Origin: Crenothrix polyspora
GTDB lineage: Bacteria; Pseudomonadota; Gammaproteobacteria; Methylococcales; Methylomonadaceae
Direction: 5' to 3'
NCBI GenBank assembly: GCA_945903675.1
Contig: CAMDOP010000036.1
Coordinates: forward strand, 1 to 16,406
Length of the DNA: 16,406 bases
Of this stretch, positions 5,053-12,861 are shown piece after piece (position 1 is the first letter of the stretch; every line of letters begins with the position of its first letter). The notes under the pieces were generated by a model. It had not been told where the DNA came from, did no database searches, and was given only the letters and a program-made list of their open reading frames with translations. The position numbers and the translations under genes are program-made.

Positions 5053-7329
5053 ATTATTTTTTATTATTTTTGGGGTAATAAAGATTAATAATTCTGTATT
5101 AACTTTGTTAATAGTTGAATTCGTAAATAGAAAGCCAATGCCAGGCAAGTCTGCGAAAAAGGGAATTTTATTTTTACCAGAGCTATTTTGGTTTTCATAG
5201 ACCCCCCCTAATACCACTGTTTCACCATCTTCGACCAATACCGATGTTTTTACTTGCCGAGTATCAATGCCAGGATTTCCGGATATTGGGTTAGTGGTGG
5301 TGTTCTGAGAATCTTTCTTAACCAGTAAATTCATAATCACTGAGCCACTAGGTGTAATCTGTGGTGTAACGTTTAGTTCAAGTACGGCGGGTGTATAGGT
5401 GGTTGTGGGAGGACTACCTAAAGCGGCAGGTGTGGTAACTGGAATTTCAACCCCTTGCATCATTGCCGCAGTACAACGATCCATAGTCATGACTCGTGGA
5501 TTGGATAATATTTCTGCTTTGCCATCTGCTTGCAAGGCCTGAAGTTCAAGATTTAATACATAATCTGCGCCCCTAGCTAGGGTCATACCCAAGGCGCCTG
5601 GAGGGCTGCCAGCTATCGCTGCCGCGCCCAAATCAACCAGCGAACTATTGACCGTTCCTATCGTTCCGTCTGCTGAAGGCTGAAGGTTACCTTGAGTTCC
5701 AGCACCCCCTATGGCAAAAGTTTTGCCGCTTCCGAGATTAACCTGCTTTGCTACACCAAATTTAACGCCTAAATTTTGAGTAAAATTAGTGCTGGCAATA
5801 GCTACTCGCGCCTCTATCATGACTTGGCGTACAGGAACATCAAGTTTGTGTATGAGCTTTTTTATATCTTCTAATCGTTTTGTGGTTTCACGCACAATTA
5901 AGGTATTGGTTCTAGTATCCACCACGGTGGAGCCTCTAGCCGAAAGAAAACCAAAGCCTGAATTTTTTTCTTGAGTACCTGAGCCTGCTTGGCCTATGGC
6001 TGCAGTTGTCCCCATAGCACTTTGACCCATGCCACCCATTGCACCGGCTTGGCCCGATTGTCCCGTTGCCCCAGCTCCAGCTTGTGTGGCCAGTTGAGGC
6101 GCTCCGCAACTACCAAAAATCCCTGTATCACGACCATTTAGTACATTTCTGAGACTCTCAGCTTTAGCATAATCAATTTTTATGTACTCAGTGATTAACG
6201 GATCTATTTGTTCAACTACGGCGGCAGTTTCTTGTTGTTTTTTCTTGTAATCTTTTATTTTGTCGAGAGGTGAAATTAAGGTTACATTGCCACTTTCAAA
6301 CTTTCCGAGCTCCTTGGTCATCATTATAAAGTCTAGGGCTTCATCCCAAGGGACATCATCAAGTTTTAAGGTAATATTGCCCGTTACATCATCACCCGCG
6401 ACTATATTTTGTTTGGTAAATTCAGCAAGTATGGCTATAACGCTACGAATTTCTATATCTTGAAAGTTTAATGATAATCTTTCGCCGTTATATTTGACGC
6501 GTGATCGATCTAAAGCTTCTTTTTCTTCAGGACTTAAGGGTCTAAATTCAATAGTTAATAAACCCTCTGATTGAAATAATGAATATTCATAAAGTTCATT
6601 TAAGGTGCTGACGGTAATTTGAGTGTTTTGATGAGTTGAAATAGTGTCAATAAACTTAATAGGTGTTCCAAACTCAGAAACATCCAGTCTTTTCGTTAAG
6701 TTTTCTGGTAAATGGGTATTGGTTAAGTTGATGATTACTTTGCCTGCATCTACTTTTGTATTCGCTAAGGTATTTGGATTAGCCAAATAAACAAGTAAGC
6801 GACCTTCACCTTTGTCTCCACGTTTAAAATCAAAACCACTAATCGATTGTTGAGGAATTAAATCTTTTGCCTGCTGCTTTTCTGATATAGGTAAAGCTTT
6901 AGGGGCATGGCGTGTATTATCTGATTTAGTGCGATTTAAGGTCAGTAAGACTTTGTTGCCTATTACTTTAGTTGTAAAGGGGGTCGGTTCAAGAAGATTA
7001 ACAACGATACGAACTCTGTTTTCTGCTTCTGCGACATATACACTCGTTACAGGGCCTTGATTAATAACATAGGTTTTTTTATCCAAGGCGTTTTTTACAT
7101 CGATAAAATCTAAGGCAATGCGCGCTGGATTATCGGTGTGAAACACTTTAGGTTCAATCGCCGCGCCGTTCATTTCCAGCTGTATTTGCAAGCTATCGCC
7201 CGCAAGCGTAGAAATGTTTAGCCCCGAAATAGCCAAGTCGCTCGCGTTAACCGCAGCGATTTGGGCTATAAACAAAAACAGACCCAAGACGCTATAAGCC
7301 TTTGGAAATCGCCCCATTTTATTCAACAT
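5038..7329 (-). CDS. pilQ: Type IV pilus secretin PilQ
   Basis: PilQ forms the outer-membrane channel through which the type IV pilus is extruded. In the 763-residue form (ATG at 7329) a signal peptide covers about 1-29. Two AMIN domains for peptidoglycan binding follow (about 32-110 and 162-262), then an STN/secretin N0 domain (about 283-355) and an N1 domain (about 379-500). N1 is interrupted by a Gly/Ala/Met/Gln-rich stretch (about 409-452). The secretin core (about 500-755) has the V-x-T-x-V-L-V-E-D-G-E-T-V-V-L-G-G signature and P-F-F-A-D-L-P-G-I-G-F-L-F. An in-frame ATG at 7353 adds 8 residues. I prefer 7329 because GGCGG precedes it, and that site and start are unchanged in the duplicated copy upstream, whereas codons between the two ATGs are not. 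Confidence 0.96.
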   Translation of the reverse strand: MLNKMGRFPKAYSVLGLFLFIAQIAAVNASDLAISGLNISTLAGDSLQIQLEMNGAAIEPKVFHTDNPARIALDFIDVKNALDKKTYVINQGPVTSVYVAEAENRVRIVVNLLEPTPFTTKVIGNKVLLTLNRTKSDNTRHAPKALPISEKQQAKDLIPQQSISGFDFKRGDKGEGRLLVYLANPNTLANTKVDAGKVIINLTNTHLPENLTKRLDVSEFGTPIKFIDTISTHQNTQITVSTLNELYEYSLFQSEGLLTIEFRPLSPEEKEALDRSRVKYNGERLSLNFQDIEIRSVIAILAEFTKQNIVAGDDVTGNITLKLDDVPWDEALDFIMMTKELGKFESGNVTLISPLDKIKDYKKKQQETAAVVEQIDPLITEYIKIDYAKAESLRNVLNGRDTGIFGSCGAPQLATQAGAGATGQSGQAGAMGGMGQSAMGTTAAIGQAGSGTQEKNSGFGFLSARGSTVVDTRTNTLIVRETTKRLEDIKKLIHKLDVPVRQVMIEARVAIASTNFTQNLGVKFGVAKQVNLGSGKTFAIGGAGTQGNLQPSADGTIGTVNSSLVDLGAAAIAGSPPGALGMTLARGADYVLNLELQALQADGKAEILSNPRVMTMDRCTAAMMQGVEIPVTTPAALGSPPTTTYTPAVLELNVTPQITPSGSVIMNLLVKKDSQNTTTNPISGNPGIDTRQVKTSVLVEDGETVVLGGVYENQNSSGKNKIPFFADLPGIGFLFTNSTINKVNTELLIFITPKIIKNNVETN

Positions 7330-7408
7330 AATACCGCCTTGCTTAGTATTCATTTTTTATTTCCAAGATTATTCTATTAACCCCAATGACGTTTGTTGCT
7401 TGCGCCAA
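7320..7408. repeat. Direct repeat copy B: duplicated pilP/pilQ junction
   Basis: This copy runs from the fourth pilQ codon (plus-strand TATTCAACATAATACCGCCT) through the spacer to a remnant of the pilP 3' end. It aligns with 9338-9425 in the same orientation over about 88 positions with about 13 mismatches, mostly transitions, and one indel in a T-run. The first 20 bp are identical. Together the two copies bracket the 643-codon secreted-protein gene. Confidence 0.85.
7369..7407 (-). pseudogene. Fossil of the pilP 3' end (12 codons plus stop)
   Basis: The minus strand reads W-R-K-Q-Q-T-S-L-G-L-I-E-stop, matching the C-terminus of intact PilP (W-R-E-Q-Q-T-S-L-G-L-I-E-stop, 9386-9424) except K for E, with TAA instead of TGA. 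Codons before the Trp no longer match. It lies 8 bp past the TAG of the inserted gene and 39 bp before the pilQ start. It has no start and no coding role; it marks where pilP once abutted pilQ or was duplicated. Confidence 0.85.
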
Positions 7409-7415
7409 GCGAGTG

Positions 7416-9347
7416 CTATTGAATTTGTGTAATTTTAATCACTTCCAGCCAAGCAAAATTACCGCCCGCTTCAGGGTGATACTGCAAGATAACCGCATAG
7501 GCATTTATGCCTTCCTTGTCGGTGGAAACACGGGGAATTATCAGTTGCTGATTGACAGGGTTATAGGTGGCCTGAAAAGCATCGGCAACCACTCCGAAAC
7601 CCAGTTCTTGAATGTTTAACAGGTCAAATTTTAGATTTGTGTTCGTACCGTTTGTGGGCAAATTTTGTAACGTAAGGTTAGCGCCATAAAGCTTGTCCAC
7701 AATCCGGATTTTTGGGATATTCAGTACGCCGGTATCCATATTGAATGTCGCTGATGCTGCTAGCGCCATAGTTGACAGTAATGGATTGAGACCGGTGCCG
7801 GTGACGTTGATCGTATACTGGCCACTGTTATAAGGAAATGCAGAGATGTATTCTTCAGTAGTCGTATAAAGCTTAAATGCAGGTGGTGTACTTGCATCCT
7901 TGCCGATTACAGAACGTCCGTCTCTCAGTAAAATAGATGAGTTGACACCGCATTTATTGGCCGGTTTACCGGTGCCGTCATTTCCCATGAGTGTTGAGGA
8001 TACCGCGATAAAGTAATCTCTTGCACCGGCCGCCGCCCCGATGTTCAAAGAAGTGGAGGTATTAAAGCAAGGGTCGACTATACCGATCAGGGCGCTATTG
8101 AAAACACCATTCTCATAAGCCAAGTACATATGGTCTGAACTCGCTGTGAGCGGCCATTGGAGGGCCGTACCGGACAAGTCTGTGGTGCTGCCGGTATCAT
8201 CCAGCCAATGACTGAACACATAACGGTAAGCTTCCTTAGCCGCCATTAATTTGGGGTCAGAGCCATCAAATACATACAGCTCCCAGCTTTTTTGGCCGAA
8301 ACATCCGCTGCCCTGCGGGCAAACATTGATCGTGATAATTTCATTGCCGTCGCTGTGCAACCTATACCAGTCCTTATCTCCCACACTATACAATGAACCT
8401 TCGATGTTCCTACCTGAGTTCAACGGCGTAGCTTGGGCGAAACTATTATTGGGTTCAATATCCACATTATCAAAAGGATTATTGTTAAAAATCGTATTAC
8501 CATTGGCATCAACCTGATTGCCGATAATATTAACATTCAAGTTCGCGGTGGCAGTTTGCCCATATTGGTCGACAGTGGTATAAGAAAAAGAGTCGGAGAT
8601 AACTTGGCCCGTAGTGAGCGCCAAAATGGCGGGCGCATTGCTATAGCCGTTGTAAGTGTAGCTACCGTCTTGGTTAAATACCAAATAACCATACTGGCTG
8701 CTAAGAGAGCTGTTCAGATAAAAGAACTTCCCATATTGGTCATTGGCGCCCACGTTGCCGGTCACCGTCGGATTGCCAATATTAACTGTAACTGTGCCGT
8801 CAAAGTTTGTTATTCGGGTAACAAGATTCGACAACACCGTGACATTATCGTCAACGGCCACAGGAACTGACGGATTACCGGTCACCTGAACAATCAAACG
8901 GGCGCTTGCACTTTGCCCCACCGTGTTGGCGCAGCTATAAGTAAAGATGTCGGTGACCACTTGACCGGCCGCCAAGGCTGAGTTGGCGCTATTCGTGTAC
9001 AGCGTATATGTATAAGCACCGCCGCTGTTGGTCAAAAAGCCATAGGAGCTCGTTGTGGAACCGTTAATGGTAACGATAGTGCAATAGAGGTCATTGGTAA
9101 TCAGGCTTCCGGTGACGCTGGGACTGGTGCCGACAATCACTGAGGCATAATCGTCATTAGCCTGCGGCGGCAATTTCAGGGCATCGGCAAACAACTCAAA
9201 TGAGCAGAGCAATAATAAAAGGGGGAGATTTTTAAGTGTTGGATGCTTGCACCTAGGGTTTTGCAGACCATTTAGACACATTCCTACCATTTTGCTTAAG
9301 CACTTTGGACAATCACGATTTGCATTTCTCAAGAAATTATTCAACAT
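7416..9347 (-). CDS. Secreted VCBS-repeat / PPC-domain protein inserted in the pil operon
   Basis: This is a 643-residue exported protein of unknown function. The N-terminus is unusual: about 35 residues with four Cys (C13-x2-C16, C24, C33) precede a hydrophobic segment (about 41-52) and a probable cleavage after A-D-A. Two VCBS/cadherin-like repeats follow (about 62-156 and 164-275), each with the G-x-Y-T-Y ... G-Q-V-x-x-D-x-F-x-Y pattern. A bacterial pre-peptidase C-terminal (PPC) region comes next (about 294-516, opening D-I-E-P-N-N-S-F-x-x-A), then an unassigned beta-rich C-terminal module (about 526-640). I see no catalytic motif; an adhesin or surface role is inferred. Its start and RBS copy those of pilQ (ATG 9347; alternatives ATG 9371 and GTG 9389). 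It is visibly GC-richer than pilP and pilQ, suggesting transfer. Confidence 0.85.
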   Translation of the reverse strand: MLNNFLRNANRDCPKCLSKMVGMCLNGLQNPRCKHPTLKNLPLLLLLCSFELFADALKLPPQANDDYASVIVGTSPSVTGSLITNDLYCTIVTINGSTTSSYGFLTNSGGAYTYTLYTNSANSALAAGQVVTDIFTYSCANTVGQSASARLIVQVTGNPSVPVAVDDNVTVLSNLVTRITNFDGTVTVNIGNPTVTGNVGANDQYGKFFYLNSSLSSQYGYLVFNQDGSYTYNGYSNAPAILALTTGQVISDSFSYTTVDQYGQTATANLNVNIIGNQVDANGNTIFNNNPFDNVDIEPNNSFAQATPLNSGRNIEGSLYSVGDKDWYRLHSDGNEIITINVCPQGSGCFGQKSWELYVFDGSDPKLMAAKEAYRYVFSHWLDDTGSTTDLSGTALQWPLTASSDHMYLAYENGVFNSALIGIVDPCFNTSTSLNIGAAAGARDYFIAVSSTLMGNDGTGKPANKCGVNSSILLRDGRSVIGKDASTPPAFKLYTTTEEYISAFPYNSGQYTINVTGTGLNPLLSTMALAASATFNMDTGVLNIPKIRIVDKLYGANLTLQNLPTNGTNTNLKFDLLNIQELGFGVVADAFQATYNPVNQQLIIPRVSTDKEGINAYAVILQYHPEAGGNFAWLEVIKITQIQ

Positions 9348-9425
9348 AATACCGCCTCGTTTAGCCTTCATTTTTATTCCCGAAATCACTCTATTAACCC
9401 CAAAGACGTTTGTTGCTCACGCCAG
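9338..9425. repeat. Direct repeat copy A: pilP end plus start of inserted gene
   Basis: This is the partner of 7320-7408. It contains the real 3' end of pilP (stop TGA at 9386-9388), the spacer, GGCGG and the first four codons of the inserted gene (M-L-N-N, against M-L-N-K in PilQ). Similarity stops abruptly at both ends: inside the inserted gene after codon 4, and within pilP before the Trp codon. Confidence 0.85.
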
Positions 9426-9922
9426 GTCCCCGGTTTGTCAGGCACTATTTCCATGAGCTCAATTTTATCGATACTGATGCTTGTTATTTTTCCGAAGTTT
9501 TTGCCCATATAATGACCTACCTGAACACGATGAATAGTGCCATCATCGGCTTTGACCAAACCCCATAATATTGATTTCATCGTGAGTGTGCCGACCATTT
9601 GTAATGATTCTAAGGGAAGGGCTTCTAAATCTTCCTTACGACGTAACAGGTCTGGTTGGATGCCACCTGCTGCCGAGTATCCCGTTAGTTTATTTTGATC
9701 AATTTGTACTAACGGTTTGAATGGATCACGAAGACCTTCTGGGTTAAATAGGAAAGGTTCAACGACTTTGGTTTCGGGTAATGATTCAATAGCACCCTTT
9801 GGTTGTGCTTTAATATTCGCAATGTAAGTATTTAAGTCAGTGAAATTGTCGTTGCCACAAGCCGTCAATAAAATTAAATACAAACAAGTGTTGATATGAA
9901 AAAATAATCTGTAATTTAGCAT
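9386..9922 (-). CDS. pilP: Type IV pilus inner-membrane lipoprotein PilP
   Basis: PilP binds the PilN/PilO heterodimer and contacts the periplasmic domains of PilQ, linking the inner-membrane assembly platform to the secretin. The 178-residue protein carries a lipoprotein signal with lipobox L-L-T-A-C (Cys22 lipidated). A flexible linker follows, then the PilP beta domain (about 60-170) with L-R-D-P-F-K-P-L and L-E-S-L-Q-M-V-G-T-L, and W-G-L-V ... V-Q-V-G-x-Y-M-G-x-N-F-G-K-I. The ATG at 9922 overlaps the pilO stop by one base (TAATG). Complete. The gene normally followed directly by pilQ is here separated from it by an inserted gene, and its last 12 codons recur at 7369-7407. Confidence 0.95.
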   Translation of the reverse strand: MLNYRLFFHINTCLYLILLTACGNDNFTDLNTYIANIKAQPKGAIESLPETKVVEPFLFNPEGLRDPFKPLVQIDQNKLTGYSAAGGIQPDLLRRKEDLEALPLESLQMVGTLTMKSILWGLVKADDGTIHRVQVGHYMGKNFGKITSISIDKIELMEIVPDKPGTWREQQTSLGLIE

Positions 9923-10539
9923 TATTTTTTACCCCTTTTTTTCTTGGCAGCATCGGAAGATATAAAATGTTTACTTTCATTATAAATTTTGATTTCAGCA
10001 CTCATTAATAGATCACCTTCGTTGCCAACAGGGTTAATACTAATATTGTGTATGGTGACAATGCGAGGCAGGGATGCTAATCCACTAATAAACATGCCTA
10101 ACTCTTCATAGTGACCTAAAACTTGAATAGATATGGGTAGTTCTGAATAAAAATCTTTATTAATTGGAGTATTAGGTTTGAATAATTTAAATTTCAAACC
10201 ACTCGCTAATCCTGTTTGTGAAATATCGACCAATAAGCTAGCAACTTCTTCTTCAGTAGGTAGTTGTCGGATCATTTCATTCAAAGATGCTTCAATTTGA
10301 GTTAACTGTTCCTGATAATCATGAAGATTAATGGCTTTTTTTTGTTTTTCTTTAAATTCATTTTTTAAAGACTGTTCTTTTTGTTTTTCACGGTCTAGGC
10401 TTGATAGCTCATCCAAGGTGTCATAATAAAAACCGAATGCTATAACTATTGAGACTATCAATCCTAATATTGATACCTTTACAGCCGATGGCCAGTTGCC
10501 TGCCGTATGATAATCCCAATTAATTTCTGATAGCTTCAT
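9922..10539 (-). CDS. pilO: Type IV pilus inner-membrane protein PilO
   Basis: PilO pairs with PilN in the periplasmic part of the alignment complex. The 205-residue protein has a short cytoplasmic N-terminus (M-K-L-S-E-I-N-W-D-Y), one membrane helix (about 23-43), a charged coiled-coil (about 45-95) and a C-terminal ferredoxin-like domain (about 100-190; Y-S-E-L-P-I-S-I-Q-V-L-G-H-Y-E-E-L). It ends in a lysine-rich tail, K-K-K-R-G-K-K. The start at 10539 lies 20 bp inside pilN, and the stop overlaps the pilP start, indicating tight translational coupling. Length and order fit the family. Confidence 0.95.
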   Translation of the reverse strand: MKLSEINWDYHTAGNWPSAVKVSILGLIVSIVIAFGFYYDTLDELSSLDREKQKEQSLKNEFKEKQKKAINLHDYQEQLTQIEASLNEMIRQLPTEEEVASLLVDISQTGLASGLKFKLFKPNTPINKDFYSELPISIQVLGHYEELGMFISGLASLPRIVTIHNISINPVGNEGDLLMSAEIKIYNESKHFISSDAAKKKRGKK

Positions 10540-11131
10540 ACGCAGTTCCTAGCTCGTTGACATTTTTTTGTTTGCCTTGTAAAGCATGAAGATTGAAATC
10601 ACTCAATGGTTCGGTGTCTGTTTCTGTTTTGTTGGTAGAGGCTTTGTCGGGCAATTTTATAACCGATAATGTGGGCTTTTGTAGCCACAATGAAGCCTCT
10701 ATGGCTCTCATGAAGGCGGAAATTCGTGCGTTAGAATCCGACTTGCCTTCAAAAATAAGATCAGCTCCAGTTTGAGTAAACTTGGTAAGAAAAATACCAT
10801 CTGGTGTGATTTTTGGAATTTCATCAAACAGATGAACTGCTTCTGGACGACTTTCTTGCAACTGTTGAATTAGATCAATTTTCGCCTGTAATTGTTTCTT
10901 TTTGGCTTCAATATCCTTTATTTCTATAATTTTTTTATCCAATATGATTATTTCGCTTTGTAGTAATTGATTTCTTTGACCTTGATAGGCTTTAAATCCT
11001 TCTATACTGGAATGTATCAGGCCAACAACAAGAACACCAATCAGCGCCGAGAGCTCCATGGCATTAATAAATTCTTTTTGCTTTTGTTTGCGACGATCTT
11101 CTCGCCATGGCAATAAATTGATTTTAGTCAT
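10520..11131 (-). CDS. pilN: Type IV pilus inner-membrane protein PilN
   Basis: PilN carries the PilM-binding peptide at its N-terminus, here M-T-K-I-N-L-L-P-W-R, the signature that inserts into a groove of PilM. A basic stretch follows, then a membrane helix (about 28-46), a coiled-coil (about 50-100) and the periplasmic ferredoxin-like domain (about 105-165). The 203-residue protein has a polar C-terminal extension rich in N, T and E. The start ATG at 11131 overlaps the pilM stop by 4 bp (ATGA), and the 3' end overlaps pilO by 20 bp. Complete. Confidence 0.95.
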   Translation of the reverse strand: MTKINLLPWREDRRKQKQKEFINAMELSALIGVLVVGLIHSSIEGFKAYQGQRNQLLQSEIIILDKKIIEIKDIEAKKKQLQAKIDLIQQLQESRPEAVHLFDEIPKITPDGIFLTKFTQTGADLIFEGKSDSNARISAFMRAIEASLWLQKPTLSVIKLPDKASTNKTETDTEPLSDFNLHALQGKQKNVNELGTAYEAIRN

Positions 11132-12189
11132 GCGTCAAAGCCCCGTAATGCAAGCCCGCAAGCAAGCATCAACGAGGGTGCTTCTTTAGATAGAGATTGC
11201 GCATTGACGTGATGGGAAAGGGACATATTAAGAAAAGGGTTAGCAATATTGACGGGCGTGTTTAAATGACTTTGAATCAATTGATCGATGCTAGGCATCG
11301 AAGCGCCGCCGCCGGCCAGTATTATCCCATCAAGACTTTTGTAGGTATTGGAGGAGGTAAAAGATTGTAAGGAGCGCTGAATTTGCTGTATCAATGATTT
11401 TTGAAAGGGAAAGAGTATCGTTTCGTTATAGTTGTCAGGCAATCCGCCTTTTTTTTTGGCTAAGCCCGCATCTTCATAAGTAAGTCCATATTGACGCTGA
11501 ATTTCTTCTGTTAATTGTTTGCCGCCAATACTTTGGCCTCGGGTATAAATAACTTTTCCATTATTTAAAATAATTAATGAGGTCATAGTTGAGCCTATAT
11601 CAACTATTGCAATCGTTTGATCGTTGTTTGGGTTTAAAAAGGGGCTAGATAATATGGAAAAAGCATTTTCCATGGCATAACCTTCGACATCGATAATACT
11701 AGCTTTTAGACCAGCCAATGATAGCGCTTCTATGCGATCATCAACATTTTCCCGTCGAGATGCTACTAATAATACATCGACCATTTCTGGATTATTTTTA
11801 TTAATGCCATGTACTTCAAAGTCGAAATTAAGGTCATCCAAGGAATAGGGTAAATATTGATCGGCAGTCATAATAAGCTCTTCTTCCATTTCATCATCCG
11901 TTAATGATGCTGGTAAGCTTATGGTTTTTGTCATAATGGCTGATTCTGTAACAGCAACTACAGCTTGCTTTAATGAGGAACCGGCGTCTTTTAAAGCCCT
12001 TTTAATGCCATCGGCTATTACGGTTGTCGATATTTTTTTTTGGGAGGCCGCATCATGAGGTAAGCTCACTATTGAAAAATGTGCAACCTGATAACTATTG
12101 CCTGTTCGAATTAATTCCAATAATTTAATGGTGGTTCCGCTAATATCAATACCTAGTGAGGCATTTTTAGTTCGATTAAACCAGCTCAT
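11128..12189 (-). CDS. pilM: Type IV pilus cytoplasmic actin-like protein PilM
   Basis: PilM is an ATP-binding, FtsA/actin-fold protein that sits on the cytoplasmic face of the inner membrane, bound to the N-terminal tail of PilN. The 353-residue protein shows L-G-I-D-I-S-G-T-T-I-K-L-L-E-L (12-26), a second phosphate motif I-V-D-I-G-S-T (195-201) and the adenosine motif L-A-G-G-G-A (291-296). Length is normal for the family. The ATG at 12189 is preceded by AGAGG with a 5-base spacer. It is the first gene of the pil operon; upstream lies 672 bp of gene-free DNA shared with the divergent mtdB genes. Confidence 0.96.
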   Translation of the reverse strand: MSWFNRTKNASLGIDISGTTIKLLELIRTGNSYQVAHFSIVSLPHDAASQKKISTTVIADGIKRALKDAGSSLKQAVVAVTESAIMTKTISLPASLTDDEMEEELIMTADQYLPYSLDDLNFDFEVHGINKNNPEMVDVLLVASRRENVDDRIEALSLAGLKASIIDVEGYAMENAFSILSSPFLNPNNDQTIAIVDIGSTMTSLIILNNGKVIYTRGQSIGGKQLTEEIQRQYGLTYEDAGLAKKKGGLPDNYNETILFPFQKSLIQQIQRSLQSFTSSNTYKSLDGIILAGGGASMPSIDQLIQSHLNTPVNIANPFLNMSLSHHVNAQSLSKEAPSLMLACGLALRGFDA

Positions 12190-12861
12190 GGGAGCCTCTT
12201 GATTAATAGTAGTGATTATAGTAGGTATATCGTTTTGAAGATTGAGATGCTCCCAATATCAAAGATGTAGCCTATGATTTGTTTTTGGATTGAAAAGTAA
12301 GGGCTTTGTTTTGTTCTAACAGATAATATAATTATTCTTAATTTATTCCTAATGTATTTTGAGGATAAAAAATTTTATTTAGCAAATTCAAAGAGTGCCA
12401 TCCATTTTTATTTAATTAGAGCTCTATTTTTGGTTACGAATAGATTAAATTTTAGTTAGGATTGAGTGTTGGGCATTAAACGGGTGAAGGTTGATCTAAT
12501 AATCCAGCACTGATTTGCAGATTAAGAATTAGTTATGTTTGTTTAACGTTGATCTTAATTATTATGTAATTTTTGATATTAAAAAACAGTTATTACAATT
12601 TGCATTAATCGGTAATAAATTTTCTTAACTTTAACGGGCTAGAAAAAAATTAATACTATTAGCCCTGCTAAATTGGTAAGTACATTGTGATTTTGTCAAA
12701 TTTTCTTTTATACTAAGTTAACAGTCTGCTTACAAAGACTTGGATAATCAAAGTTAGGCTGTGCATATATGCGCTTTATTTAAGCTTCATTTGCAACAGT
12801 TACATCATAATAAAAATTATATATTATGTTGCTAGATAACTAAACATAACAAGGAGTCATC
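12190..12861. promoter_or_regulatory. Divergent intergenic region pilM / mtdB
   Basis: This is 672 bp of AT-rich DNA with no credible gene. On the minus strand near pilM, a TATAAT-like hexamer (complement of 12215-12220) could be a -10 box, but I see no good -35 partner. On the plus strand a reasonable sigma-70 promoter for mtdB is listed separately. Between that promoter and the ATG are a short hairpin (AGTCT 12723-12727 with AGACT 12736-12740) and a 10-bp palindrome, GCATATATGC (12763-12772), which could be an operator. In many gammaproteobacteria this position opposite pilM is held by a penicillin-binding protein gene (ponA). Confidence 0.55.
12685..12714 (+). promoter_or_regulatory. Candidate sigma-70 promoter for the mtdB pair
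   Basis: TTGTGA (12685-12690) and TATACT (12709-12714) are separated by 18 bp, giving a predicted start near 12721 and a 5' leader of about 140 nt before the first mtdB ATG. The hexamers match consensus well (4/6 and 5/6). In such AT-rich DNA chance matches are common, so this remains a candidate. Confidence 0.45.

Noticed and set aside
5000..5200. 66-codon plus-strand open frame overlapping the pilQ 3' end
   Set aside because: It lies antisense to the conserved PilQ C-terminus, and its initiating region is AT-rich with no supporting motif.
7386..7619. 77-codon plus-strand open frame over the pilP fossil
   Set aside because: It is antisense to the fossil and to the C-terminus of the inserted gene, with no family resemblance.
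8433..8870. 145-codon open frame on the plus strand inside the VCBS/PPC gene
   Set aside because: It is fully antisense to a gene with clear repeat domains. It has no RBS or recognisable motif and is best explained as a shadow of GC-richer coding DNA.
7320..9425. Classical transposon insertion with target-site duplication between pilP and pilQ
   Set aside because: The duplicated segment is about 88 bp and diverged by about 15%, whereas transposase duplications are short and exact. The insert has no transposase and no terminal inverted repeats that I can see.
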